This document shows, piece after piece, positions 37,597-47,048 of a DNA stretch of 64,000 nt. This DNA is from Ostreococcus mediterraneus. Lineage: Eukaryota > Chlorophyta > Mamiellophyceae > Mamiellales > Bathycoccaceae. Numbering within the stretch: the first letter of the stretch is position 1; every line of letters starts with the position of its first letter. The notes under the pieces were generated by a model. That model saw only the letters and a list, made by a program, of their open reading frames with translations, did no database searches and was not told where the DNA came from. Location: positions 18,308-82,307 of the forward strand of contig WMKK01000009.1 of assembly GCA_012295225.1 (NCBI GenBank), given 5' to 3'. The position numbers and the translations under genes were made by a program.

Positions 37597-38709
37597 TTAA
37601 TTCTTCGCTATGGTAGTGGCGCGCTTGATGGCGCGCTTGATGGCGTCGCGGTCCAAAGACGTAACGACGTGAATTTCTTGCACCGCACGGCCCGCGCGCG
37701 CAAGTAAGTTGTAACCATCCTCCACGAAAACATTCGTGAGCCAAAGCTCCAAGTCTTGGCTCACCACGCGTTGTTCCATGGCTTGGCGACCCGGAATGAC
37801 GGCTTCGATGCCCTCCTCCTTTAACAGCGAGCTACAGATATCCGGTAAGCCCGGCAAAGGAATTTCGCTTAAATCATCCTCATCCATGCTCGGTTCGGGC
37901 ATCGTCACCGGCATGATTGTCTCAAGTGTTTCCATTAACGGATCTGCTTGCGTTTGCTTGATGCTGAAGTTGATGCGGCCAGTGTCAGAGTTGACTTCTA
38001 ACACCTTGACGGATTCGCGTTGCCCAACCCGCACGGCGTCTCTCGGATGGCTAATTCTATTCCAAGAGATCTCCGAGATGTGCACCAAACCCTCAAGACC
38101 AGACGCAGGGCCTTGTCCATCAACAACCTCGACGAATGCCCCAAAATCACTCAAAGAAGTCACAACAACCTCCACGCGCGTGCCGATCGGTAACTTTTCC
38201 TTTGCCCCTTCTTGCAACAACGCCCTTTCGCTCACAACGATTTTTTTCGGCGTCACATCCATCAACTTCACATCAATCAATTTACCAATCTGAGCCTCCA
38301 AGATCTTCGTCTCATCCATCTCCTGCGCGTTCCCTTGCGCATTCAAATCACCCTTTAATCGACTCGAACGCATCTGACTCTTGGGTAAAAACGCGCGAAA
38401 CTTGCCCTTTTGCGCCCTGAGCACCAAACCACCCCGGTTCACGACTTCAACCTTCCCCGTCAGCGTCCCTCCGCTCGCCATAATAGCATCCAACGCCTTC
38501 TTAATCTCCCCTTCGCGCGCCGCGCTGTCCTCCTTCTTCTTCTCATCCGCACCGTCGCCATCCGACGCGCCGACCCCAGCCATCATGACCGTCATCCTCG
38601 TCGGCGCTCCAACGTGTCGCGCGCACCGCCTCAGCGCGCCGCCATCGCCGCGCGCCACCGCGCTCGAGCGCACCATCGTCATCGTCATCGTCCTCACCGC
38701 GCCGTCCAT
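37597..38709 (-). CDS. Plastid S1-domain RNA-binding protein
   Basis: 370 residues from ATG 38709. The N-terminus is Arg/Met-rich like a transit peptide. One S1 domain (GTLTGKVEVVNRGGLVLRAQ...FLPKSQM, about 80-165) and a stronger second S1 domain (IGTRVEVVVTSLSDFGAFVEVV...GLVHISEISW, about 175-255) follow. The C-terminal region (VEDGYNLLARAGRAVQEIHVVTSLDRDAIKRAIKRA) resembles the C-terminus of land-plant plastid S1 proteins of the RLSB type, which bind rbcL mRNA. That assignment is tentative. It converges on FBPase with 180 bp between stops. Confidence 0.78.
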   Translation of the reverse strand: MDGAVRTMTMTMVRSSAVARGDGGALRRCARHVGAPTRMTVMMAGVGASDGDGADEKKKEDSAAREGEIKKALDAIMASGGTLTGKVEVVNRGGLVLRAQKGKFRAFLPKSQMRSSRLKGDLNAQGNAQEMDETKILEAQIGKLIDVKLMDVTPKKIVVSERALLQEGAKEKLPIGTRVEVVVTSLSDFGAFVEVVDGQGPASGLEGLVHISEISWNRISHPRDAVRVGQRESVKVLEVNSDTGRINFSIKQTQADPLMETLETIMPVTMPEPSMDEDDLSEIPLPGLPDICSSLLKEEGIEAVIPGRQAMEQRVVSQDLELWLTNVFVEDGYNLLARAGRAVQEIHVVTSLDRDAIKRAIKRATTIAKN

Positions 38710-38854
38710 CGTCGTCCCGTCGTCGTCGTCGCGCTGCGTCCGTGAAAACGCGTCGCGATGTGGTGCGAACGCGTGACGTCATCAGCGCCTCGGGGCGTTG
38801 CTTTTTGCCTCGTGCGCGCGACATTTGGAGGCGCGGCGTCGCGTCGCGCGGCGC

Positions 38855-39811
38855 ATGGCGCCCAACGTGGCGACCGAGGTGGTGAAGTCGGCGAATTCTA
38901 TCGCGGCGTTGCGCGCGATTGAATCGGCGCGCGGCGAGGAGGCGTTGTTTATCGACCCATGGGCGGAGGCGTTGAGCGGTCGAATCGGTGTCGGTGCGAC
39001 TGGGACGTCGGCTGTGGCGTCTGGTGCGACGTCGTCGTCGTCGATCGCGAGCGGTGGTAAGGGGAGAGGGGATAAAGGCCGGATCGCCATACGAACGAAA
39101 TTCTTCGATGACGCCGTGGTGGAGGCGTTGAGGCGAGCGCACGAGGCGGAGCCGTCGCGCGAAAAGCACGTCGTCTTCTTGGGCGCGGGTTTTGACACGC
39201 GCGCGTGGCGTCTTCGCGCGCCGAGCGATGCGTGTAAAGCGCTGACGACCGTGTTTGAAGTCGATGTCGAGAGTGTATTGCGGGAAAAGCGCGAAAAGAT
39301 GGGTGATCCACCGCTTTCGCTGTGTCGCGGGCGAGCCGAGGCGTACGCGGACATCGAACGAGACGACTGGTTGGCAAAACTCGAGCGCGTCGGGTTCACG
39401 TCGGGTGATGCTCACGTGATTTGGGTGTTCGAAGGGTTGCTGTATTATCTTGCGCCGCGCGTGGTGCGACGCGTAATCGCCACTGCGGCCAAAGTCTCCA
39501 CGCCAGGCGGCTCGACGCTCATCGCGTCTGTCGTCAACCGAGCGAGCGTCCGACGCGCGAAATCCGCCCCTTGGCGTACGAAATTCCGCCGCGCGTTCAA
39601 ACTCGAACCAACACCAGCAAAAGCGCAGTGGAAATCATGGTGCGATGCGCCGGAATCGTACTTTCGCCCATGGCGAACGCAAACCGCCGCTCAACTCGGC
39701 GACCCAAACTGTTCGTTCGGCCGATGGTCAGGCGACGCGCCGCCCGCTCGCGCATCCCCGCGCGCTCGAGACCCCATCCCGCGCACGTACTACGTCATCG
39801 CGCACTTATAA
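38855..39811 (+). CDS. Leucine-carboxyl-methyltransferase (LCM) superfamily SAM methyltransferase
   Basis: 318 residues from ATG 38855 (MAPNVATEVVKSANSIAALRA). The conserved opening FIDPWAE, the SAM motif VVFLGAGFDTRAWRL (near 110), a following acidic FEVDVESVLREKR, and VIWVFEGLLYYL with the EGLLYYL motif are characteristic of LCM/PPM family enzymes. Family members include the PP2A methyltransferase LCMT1 and bacterial O-methyltransferases. The bacterial-type arrangement (R.RTKFFDDAV) suggests the broader family, not LCMT1 itself. Substrate unknown. The divergent S1 gene starts 145 bp away. Confidence 0.85.
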   Translation: MAPNVATEVVKSANSIAALRAIESARGEEALFIDPWAEALSGRIGVGATGTSAVASGATSSSSIASGGKGRGDKGRIAIRTKFFDDAVVEALRRAHEAEPSREKHVVFLGAGFDTRAWRLRAPSDACKALTTVFEVDVESVLREKREKMGDPPLSLCRGRAEAYADIERDDWLAKLERVGFTSGDAHVIWVFEGLLYYLAPRVVRRVIATAAKVSTPGGSTLIASVVNRASVRRAKSAPWRTKFRRAFKLEPTPAKAQWKSWCDAPESYFRPWRTQTAAQLGDPNCSFGRWSGDAPPARASPRARDPIPRTYYVIAHL

Positions 39812-40005
39812 TTAAGTCTTCTCTTAGCACGGCACCGTTCGCGGTTGTAAAATCATGTATCTTTACGCATCAGTAAGACGACGGTTCAGCGGACGCGAAA
39901 TTGCGCCTTGTCAACACCCTCGATTGGCGCGGCATTCTTCGGCGCACCGTACGCCGTCGTTGCCTCACTCACGCCGTCTCACGCACAGCACGCGTAAAGT
40001 ACACA

Positions 40006-40366
40006 ATGGTACGTTCGATATGCGCGTCGATGCGCGCGTCGTCGGCGTCCAAACGCGTGGCGCTGGCGTCGATGATGGATCCCGATCGATCGCGCGGGTG
40101 CTGGACTATTTTGAGGTTTCTAACGCGCGCACGCACGGTTTCGATTGCACACACAGGCGAGCGCACGAATGATGGCGGCAAAGTCGCGTAAGTTCCACGG
40201 GAACATTCACAAGCGCGGCGCGGTGGATATCTCTGCGTCTTTGGGGAAGAAGAATGGGTTCGCCGTAGGGCCGGTGATGCTAGGATTTTTCATCTTTGTC
40301 GTCATCGGGAGCTCTTTGCTGCAGATTATTCGCACGGCGTCGATTGGCGGGCCGGATATGGCGTAG
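40006..40366 (+). CDS. SERP1: RAMP4/SERP1, Sec61-associated ER tail-anchored protein
   Basis: Either one exon from ATG 40169 (66 residues) or spliced: ATG 40006-40008, intron 40009-40156, exon 2 40157-40366 (70 residues). The 148-nt intron has donor GTACGT, branch CTAAC at 40120-40124 and acceptor CACAG, and keeps frame. The signals match the window's other introns, so I prefer the spliced form, in which exon 1 codes only for the start Met. The protein has KSRKFHGNIHKRG, a polar linker and one C-terminal membrane helix (VGPVMLGFFIFVVIGSSLLQII), the standard RAMP4 layout. It binds ribosome-Sec61 and is linked to ER stress and N-glycosylation. Confidence 0.88.
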
Positions 40367-40458
40367 TAAATGTACCATAGGTGCTTGACGCCTATTCTCT
40401 GTCTTCTGTAATATACATGCAACGTTATCATACAACTCGCGGCGCTGGCTACCGGTAG

Positions 40459-42006
40459 CTATTCGTTAATAATCGCGTTCTGCACGCGATGCGACTGCGC
40501 TGGTGTGGAATCTTCATCGGTGATGGTGTGCGTGCGAATGTTTGCAAACTCGATACCGCGACTGCCGTTGACAGATTGATAGACTGGGGCGAAATCTTCG
40601 TCATCAACATCGCCGTTTCTCAAGACGCGTTGAATGTCTCGAAATGTCTTTCTACGCGTCTCGGGAATATAAAAGTACACGAAAATAGTCGCCGCCACGC
40701 ACCACAGGGCGTTGAACGCAAATGTACCGGCGTGAAAAGCGTTCAACATCGGCGCAAATATCAAGTCCGAGATGAATCCGGCGAAGAAGAGCGTGGCGGT
40801 GACGAGCGCCGCCGCGGCGGATTTCACCCTCATGGAAAAGAATTCGCTCACGAGGACCCAAAACACGCTCGCTGAGCTACATGAAAATGCAAATATGAAA
40901 GTGCACAAACCGACAAGAGTTAATGGAAGGCTCGTCATACCAAAGCCTAAACCAGCGATGGACAATCCAAACGCCGAAAACGCGTTCCCATACAAGAGCA
41001 GCGGCCGACGTCCGAATGAATCGACAAGGTGAATTGATATCAACACCCCTAGCGTCTTGAACGCCACGATCAAACCGGAATACATGTTCTCCATGGCGAT
41101 GCCAGACGTAGTTGTCGTCGTCGTCGTCGTCGTGGAAATTTCATTCAGAATCCGTGAAGAGTAGTTGATAATCGACGTCGACGCCGACATTTGGTTGAAC
41201 CACGCCAGACAAAGAATTAAATTCACGGCGCGTCTCTCCTCACCATTCATCGCTTCACGCCATCCGCCGTGCGTGGTGTCTACGAGAGCTTGCCAGAAAC
41301 TCACATTTCGTTCGCTCGAGGACGTCGCGCGCTGCTCTTCATTTTCGATAGTCGAGACGAGCGTCTCGATGTTACTGCCTGGCTCTTCGAGCGCGCGTAA
41401 ACTTTCCTTCGCGCGCTCGCTATCGCCCGCGCGCACGCACCATCTTGGACTTTCCGGACACGTCATGAATCCCACGACGCACCAAAAGCCAATCACGAGC
41501 GGCGAACCTAGAACGAGCTTATACGTCTCGCTTGGTTCAAACCAAGTACTCACGTTGGCTAAAATCATCCCCATACACACCGATAACTCGTAGCACGCCA
41601 CGACGCGACCGCGATTGAGATCATCCGCAATCTCACCGCAATACGCCGGAACGATCACCGCGAGCGCGCCGACGCCGACGCCGACCACGGCGCGCCCAAA
41701 CGCCAGCCCGACTTGAGACGCGTCCGCGCTCAACGCGCACATCAACGACCCGAACGGCAGAGTACACGCGCTCAACACCGCCGCACTTCGCACTCGTCCA
41801 AAGCATCGCATCGCCGCCGCACCCACGAACGCGCCAATCACCGCCCCGCCCTTCGCCGCGCTCACGACGAAGCCTTTTTCAACGCCATCCAAAGCCAGCG
41901 TCGTCGCGAGCGTGGGCAATAACCCCCCGACGAGCGCCAGATCGTACCCGAACGCGACGCCACCGAGCAGGGCGAATCGATACCCGAACCGCGCTCGCGC
42001 CGACAT
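40459..42006 (-). CDS. Sugar-porter family MFS transporter
   Basis: 515 residues from ATG 42006. Twelve hydrophobic segments can be traced. Signature motifs include PAYCGEIADDLNRGRVVACYELSVCMGMILAN after helix 4, PESPRWCVRAGDSERAKESL before the central loop, DSFGRRPLLLYGN at helix 8-9, and IPETRRKTFRDIQ after helix 12. The Asp of the GYD motif is retained (FGYDLALVGG). This is a proton-coupled hexose or polyol importer type. The central loop has a Thr run (encoded by GTC repeats). Substrate cannot be told. Gap to the next minus gene is 99 bp. Confidence 0.9.
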   Translation of the reverse strand: MSARARFGYRFALLGGVAFGYDLALVGGLLPTLATTLALDGVEKGFVVSAAKGGAVIGAFVGAAAMRCFGRVRSAAVLSACTLPFGSLMCALSADASQVGLAFGRAVVGVGVGALAVIVPAYCGEIADDLNRGRVVACYELSVCMGMILANVSTWFEPSETYKLVLGSPLVIGFWCVVGFMTCPESPRWCVRAGDSERAKESLRALEEPGSNIETLVSTIENEEQRATSSSERNVSFWQALVDTTHGGWREAMNGEERRAVNLILCLAWFNQMSASTSIINYSSRILNEISTTTTTTTTTSGIAMENMYSGLIVAFKTLGVLISIHLVDSFGRRPLLLYGNAFSAFGLSIAGLGFGMTSLPLTLVGLCTFIFAFSCSSASVFWVLVSEFFSMRVKSAAAALVTATLFFAGFISDLIFAPMLNAFHAGTFAFNALWCVAATIFVYFYIPETRRKTFRDIQRVLRNGDVDDEDFAPVYQSVNGSRGIEFANIRTHTITDEDSTPAQSHRVQNAIINE

Positions 42007-42105
42007 CGCGCGCGGCGCACCGACGTCGCGCGCGGCGCGGCGCGGACAGCGTGGTCTGACGTCTAGACATTTGGCATACTGTTACAACATTCAATCATCT
42101 AATTC

Positions 42106-42417
42106 CTACGGCAACGCGCCTCCGAGCTCGACCATGTCACACTCCAGCGCACTCAGAGGCCTGAACACTCTCTTGGCCACGTCTTCGGGCACGCGCGGGT
42201 GCGTGATGGCGCGCACAGCGCGCGTTCGCGACGTCATCCACGATTGCACGAGCGTCGATGCTGCTGCTGATGATTTCGATTCGGCGCTCGCGCGCGCGGC
42301 GAGGATGCGCGCCACCGCCTCAGCGGCGTCGACTGGATTCATGGATGATATTCGCACGCCTTCGGGGGTGATGCGCGGCGGGAACGCCAGGCGCGCTAGC
42401 GCGCGAGTCGCGCGCAT
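42106..42417 (-). CDS. Small hypothetical protein
   Basis: 103 residues from ATG 42417 (MRATRALARLAF), ending ELGGALP. The frame stays open upstream to 42684, but that part overlaps the divergent gene at 42501 and is Ala/Ser low-complexity. The retained part has a more ordinary composition, with RITPEGVRISSMNPVDAAEAVARILAA and a C-terminal ITHPRVPEDVAKRVFRPLSALE. No family recognised. A competing plus-strand frame covers the same DNA but is Arg/Ala junk-like. Existence is uncertain. Confidence 0.4.
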   Translation of the reverse strand: MRATRALARLAFPPRITPEGVRISSMNPVDAAEAVARILAARASAESKSSAAASTLVQSWMTSRTRAVRAITHPRVPEDVAKRVFRPLSALECDMVELGGALP

Positions 42418-42500
42418 GGATGATTGCTGTTCAACGTCGCGGCGCACAGTGACGGCATTCGACGTCGCGCGCGGCGCCGTCGACGACGCGCGTGGCGACG

Positions 42501-43601
42501 ATGACGACGACGGCGACGGCGACGACGGCGATGACGACGATGCCGCCGCAGACGCTGGCGCGGTCGACGCCGGCGCGGCGTGCGCGCGCGCGCGCGGTGG
42601 TGGCTCGCGCCTCGACGTCGACGTCGACGTCTTTAGCACAGACGCTGGCGTTGTCGCCGTCCATCGGCGGCGTCGGCGGCGCATCGCGCGCGAACCGCGC
42701 GCGCGCGGCGCAGTCGCGCGTCGTTCGCACGCGGCGCGTCGTTCGCGCGCGCGCCGGGCGGGACGACGACGGGAGGGATCCGCGATTGATTACTCGACGC
42801 GAAAAGGTGAAGAATAGAGAAAACGCGCAGACGTGGCTCATCGTGGGCTCGATCGCGCTCGTCATGACATCAATCGTGGCGGTGGTGTATGAAAATGCGA
42901 GCGATGGGTTTTTATACGGCGTGGACTCGATTGAGAGCTACGCCGATGGTGGCGGGGATTTTGATTTTACCGGCGAGGAGAGCGCGTTCAACTTGAGCAC
43001 CGTGGCGGGTGGCGCTTTGTGGGCTGTGGCGTTGTATTTCGCGTCGCCGGTGTCGGTATTGTTGTTATTTTTAGGCCGCACCGATAGCGAGCGACCGTCG
43101 GATTGGGTGCTGAAGAAGGCGACTGGCATTAACAAGATGGAGGATGCGAGCGTCGGCGCGCAAGTCGCCGTCGCGACTTGGTTTGCCATTTGCGGCGTCG
43201 CCATCGCTGTCTTGGGTGAAAGCGCGTTTGGGGGTGACAGCACGTGGGGCATTAGCGCCGGTGTGGGATTTTTAACCATCGCAGGCGTGAGCGAACTGGG
43301 TCGCCCCAAGCGTATCGACGCCGCGACGTTGAGCAAATTGGAAGCGCAATACGACGATTTTTGCATATTTGCCAGCACTCGGCTTTCTCGCAGCGCCGGC
43401 GGACGCGTGCATCAAACTGAAATATCAAAAGCCTTCCGTTCGGCGTATCCAGCATACACCGAAGACGTGTTGGATGAGATGGAACTTCGTTCGCTCATCG
43501 CAAACTTTGCGCCGAGCTCTGAACGCTCGCCGCGCGGCTACTACAAAAATCTTTCCCTCATTCAAACCAATCGCACATCGGTCAAAGATCTCGGGCTTTG
43601 A
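42501..43601 (+). CDS. Plastid-type membrane protein of unknown function
   Basis: 366 residues from ATG 42501 (the frame begins at a GTG 9 bp earlier). The first 90 residues are Thr/Ala/Ser/Arg-rich without acidic residues, a likely transit peptide. Four membrane helices follow: WLIVGSIALVMTSIVAVVY (about 115), ALWAVALYFASPVSVLLLFLG (about 165), AVATWFAICGVAIAVLG (about 210) and ISAGVGFLTIAGV (about 240). A soluble C-terminal domain (about 255-366) with YDDFCIFASTRLSRSAGGRVHQTEISKAFRSAYPAYT ends the protein. No catalytic motif found and family not recognised. Confidence 0.75.
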   Translation: MTTTATATTAMTTMPPQTLARSTPARRARARAVVARASTSTSTSLAQTLALSPSIGGVGGASRANRARAAQSRVVRTRRVVRARAGRDDDGRDPRLITRREKVKNRENAQTWLIVGSIALVMTSIVAVVYENASDGFLYGVDSIESYADGGGDFDFTGEESAFNLSTVAGGALWAVALYFASPVSVLLLFLGRTDSERPSDWVLKKATGINKMEDASVGAQVAVATWFAICGVAIAVLGESAFGGDSTWGISAGVGFLTIAGVSELGRPKRIDAATLSKLEAQYDDFCIFASTRLSRSAGGRVHQTEISKAFRSAYPAYTEDVLDEMELRSLIANFAPSSERSPRGYYKNLSLIQTNRTSVKDLGL

Positions 43602-43722
43602 TATCACTTCTTTCTAGCGCTTGCATCTTCTTGTACAATCATATTTATTATCGTTGCCAAAGCAATACTACATTTGCGCGCGCTCGAGCGCCCACGTCCT
43701 CACACACCGCAGCGTCGCCCAC

Positions 43723-45241
43723 ATGTATGGGCGTCACGACGACCGTCGCGACTACGGTGGCGACCGCCGCGAGCGCTACGACGACGACCGTCGCGATTAC
43801 GGTGGCGACCGTCGCGATTCGCGCCGCCGCGACTCGCGTTCGCCGCCGCGACGCGGCCATGGAGGCTACCGCGGCGGCGGTCGCGGCGGCGATCGCGGTG
43901 GACCTCGAAAGGCATTTCGAAGCGAACGCGAGCGATCCATGAGCCCTGGGGCGTGGGAGAGGAAGCCCAGGAAGCGCGCAACGTTGTTCGATGTGTTACC
44001 GGAAGGAGGTGCGTGATGCGCGACGCTAGTTTGTGTGTCCCGTGATTCGCGCGTAGGATCCTCGAGAGCAAAACGATTGCGAACGCGGTGACTGACGACG
44101 ATGACTTGTGTCTCGTGCGCGTATAGTTGACCCGAACAATTTACCACCCGCCGGAGCGTTCGCACCGCCGCCGGGTATGGGGTATGGCGCGGTTCCGGGC
44201 GTCGCCATTCCGATGACGATGCAAGCGACGCGTCACGCGCGCAGAATTTACGTCGGAGGCGTGCCTTTACAGACCAACGAGGCGCAACTCGCGACGTTCT
44301 TTAACAATGCGTTGATTGCGATTAATGGCACCAACGCTGAAGAGGGTGCGCCGGTCGTGAATGTGTACATCAATCAAGAAAAGAAGTTTTCCTTTGTGGA
44401 ATTTCGAAGCGTAGAGGAGGCGTCAAACGCGTTGGCGTTGGATGGTGTCATAATCGATGGCGCGCAAGTGAGAATTCGGCGACCGAATGATTACAACTCA
44501 CAATTAGCGATTGGTTTAGGGCCATCGACGCCAAATCCCAACCTGGATTTAGCGGCTATTGGATTGGATCAAAACGCGCTCGGCACGACGACGTCGGCGA
44601 ACATTTTACAGGAACACGAAGATCGCATCTTCATCGGCGGATTACCGTACTTTTTGGACGAAGCGCAAGTGCGCGAGTTACTTGAAGCGTTCGGTCCGAT
44701 TGCTAAATTCGATTTGGTGCGCGACAAGGAGAATGGGAACAGTAAAGGGTACGGTTTTGTCGTCTACCAAGACGTTTCCGTGACGGATATCGCGTGTCAA
44801 GGCTTGAATGGTATGCAAATGGGCGATAAAACACTCACCGTACGTCGCGCCGAGGATAAGAGCGCGCCCGGTCCGATGATGAATGTTCCACCGCCGCCGC
44901 CAGCGATCGCACCGCCGTCCGCTAACCCGCCGTCGATGGTGGTTTCTTTTGACCAAATGGGCGTCACCGCCGAAGAGTTGGCTGATGACGAAGAATATGA
45001 AAATATCATGGAGGACATGCAAGAAGAATGCGGTAAATACGGAAAAATCGTAGCGGTAGTAATCCCTCGACCTAGTAAAGATGGCTCGGATGTGCCTGGG
45101 ATGGGCAAGGTGTTTGTACAGTACGCATCCGTCGACGGCGCTATGGCGGCGAGAACCGCGCTGAATGGGCGAAAGTTTGGTGGGTCAACCGTCATTGCTG
45201 ACTTCTTAGACGAAGCCGACTTTCACGCGAGAAAGTTTTAG
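43723..45241 (+). CDS. U2AF2: Splicing factor U2AF large subunit (U2AF65)
   Basis: Exon 1 is 43723-44008 and exon 2 is 44127-45241, giving 466 residues. The 118-nt intron has donor GTGCGT, branch CTGAC at 44092-44096 and acceptor TATAG at 44122-44126. It splits a Val codon so that DVLPEG joins VDPNNLPPAG. The N-terminus is Arg/Gly/Asp/Ser-rich with RRDYGGDRR repeats, then RKPRKRATLFDVLPEG. RRM1 (RRIYVGGVPL), RRM2 (RIFIGGLPYF, KGYGFVVYQD) and the C-terminal UHM/RRM3 (NIMEDMQEECGKYGKIVAVVIPRP) are complete. U2AF65 binds the 3' splice site and contacts SF3B1. It converges on the EamA gene with 37 bp between stops. Confidence 0.95.
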
Positions 45242-45278
45242 GAAACATAGACTACTTCTATTAATAACAACTCACAAG

Positions 45279-46976
45279 CTAACACAAGAATCGCCAGTAC
45301 AGGTAGATGATACTCCAACCGATGAAACCGGCGCCGGCGAGCGACGCGATGGACAAAACAAAAGCCCAAGCTATGGTCCACAGCGCCGTCGCTCGATCAA
45401 GTCGCGTGCGGCGACTCTTGCGCTTTAATTTCACCGTTCCGCTTCGCGTACCGCGTGCGCGAGAGCTACCTTTACCGCTTTTAATGATCATCGTACCCTG
45501 TTCAGGGGCGCCGTCAACATCGTCTACGGTTTGCGACGCGTCAAACGTTGAATCTTCTAAATCGAGTGTCATGTCGATCGGTGAGGGGTAACTCGAGCCT
45601 TCTTGCACGCGAGGAATCGCAATCGTTGGATCACCACTCAACGTGTTCCAGGCTCCCTTCGCCGTGCGCTCGAGCACGCGTATTTCGCTTCGCTCGAGCG
45701 TGGATTTCGCCGCGGCGAAGATGCTCCCAGCTAAAATGAGCGACGCCGCGATGGCGTCTCGTGCGAGCACAGCGCCTCCTAAACCAGCAGACATGACCAC
45801 GCCAGCAAAAATAGGCTGCAATGATCCATAACACGCCGTGACAACGGGCGTAGTGAATGTCTCCGCACGTGTCGTGAGCGTATATGCCGCTGAGGCTAAA
45901 ATGCCGACGCCGGCGACGGCGACCCACGCGCCTCCAGCGGTGACGAGCGAAATTGATGCGTGCGCTGTGAGATGATCACTCAACACGTGTGGAATGGCAA
46001 TCACAATGCTCATCAATGCACCGATTGTTTGCGACACCACGGCCACGGTGATTGGGTTATATTCGCGCAAAATGGGCTGCTGAAACGCGAGATAGGCCGC
46101 AAAAATCGCGCTCCGTAACAAGAGCAAGATATTCCCTTGGCTCAACCACATGCGCGCCGGGTCGAGCAATAAAATCGCCCCGAGCACGCTCACCGCAATA
46201 GCCGCAAACTTTCCAATGCTAGGCTTTTCTATACCCTGAAATACTGCAATTGTACACGAATAGACGGGCACGAGCTGTCCCAACACCACGGCGTTGCCGA
46301 GCGACACGCTCTTCAACCCATACGCCAAACAAATCTGTGCCAAGCACACGCACGCGCCGAGTAAAATCACCACCCACGACGTGAACAATGCGTTACGTTT
46401 CTTCACGTTTCTCAACTCACGCATGGTGTCGCCACTCGTGCGCGCGAGTAAGTAAATAAACGGCAGCGACATTGCGCCCCTCGCGAGCGTAAACTGCGGC
46501 GCGCTAAAGTAATTCAACGACTGCGAACTCAAACACATCGCCCCTACGAAACACGCTTGCGCAGCGATGAGCTGTACCGCACACTGTGACGCTCGTCGAA
46601 CATCATCCCGAACCTTTTGTCGCATCTCATCCAGCTCGTCGGGAAACGACGCCGAGAGCTCATTCAAGAAGACTTGAATTTCAGCTCGATTCTTCCACCG
46701 CACGCGCGGCTGCGCATCCATCGACCCCGGCCCTGGACCGGCGATGGCATCATCATCATCATAACTCGCGCTCGAGTCGTTCATCGCGCGCGCGACGTCA
46801 CCGCGCGCGCGTCCACGCTGCGTTTCGCGCGTCAGCGTACACGATCGATAACGCTCAACATCGTGACCGCCGACACGCGCGGCGCGCCGCACGTCTCTCG
46901 CGCGTCGCGTCGACGTCGACGTCACCGCTCGCGATGGCGTCGCCGTCGCGCGCGTCATCGTCGGTGACGACATCAT
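45279..46976 (-). CDS. EamA/DMT-superfamily membrane transporter, plastid-type
   Basis: 565 residues from ATG 46976. An Arg/Thr-rich N-terminus looks like a transit peptide. An acidic linker and a helical segment (FLNELSASFPDELDEMRQKV) precede about ten membrane helices in two EamA repeats. Examples are LAYGLKSVSLGNAVVLGQLVPVYSCTIAVF, the typical EamA helix-4/5 signature, and SAAYTLTTRAETFTTPVVTACYGSLQPIFAGVV in the second repeat. After the transporter core come a Ser/Asp-rich and basic stretch (KLKRKSRRTR) and one more C-terminal helix. Substrate unknown. The first exon-like part is 72 bp from the divergent fusion gene. Confidence 0.85.
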   Translation of the reverse strand: MMSSPTMTRATATPSRAVTSTSTRRARDVRRAARVGGHDVERYRSCTLTRETQRGRARGDVARAMNDSSASYDDDDAIAGPGPGSMDAQPRVRWKNRAEIQVFLNELSASFPDELDEMRQKVRDDVRRASQCAVQLIAAQACFVGAMCLSSQSLNYFSAPQFTLARGAMSLPFIYLLARTSGDTMRELRNVKKRNALFTSWVVILLGACVCLAQICLAYGLKSVSLGNAVVLGQLVPVYSCTIAVFQGIEKPSIGKFAAIAVSVLGAILLLDPARMWLSQGNILLLLRSAIFAAYLAFQQPILREYNPITVAVVSQTIGALMSIVIAIPHVLSDHLTAHASISLVTAGGAWVAVAGVGILASAAYTLTTRAETFTTPVVTACYGSLQPIFAGVVMSAGLGGAVLARDAIAASLILAGSIFAAAKSTLERSEIRVLERTAKGAWNTLSGDPTIAIPRVQEGSSYPSPIDMTLDLEDSTFDASQTVDDVDGAPEQGTMIIKSGKGSSRARGTRSGTVKLKRKSRRTRLDRATALWTIAWAFVLSIASLAGAGFIGWSIIYLYWRFLC

Positions 46977-47048
46977 CGTCGTCGTCGCCGTCGTCGTCGT
47001 CGCGCGCGAATGTAAAGTTGACCGTCACTTTGACGCTCGCATCACATC

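Noticed and set aside
41912-42817. 301-codon plus-strand ORF overlapping the MFS start and a small minus-strand gene
   Set aside because: Arg/Ala/Asp composition from GC-rich repeats; it conflicts with the better-supported gene at 42501.
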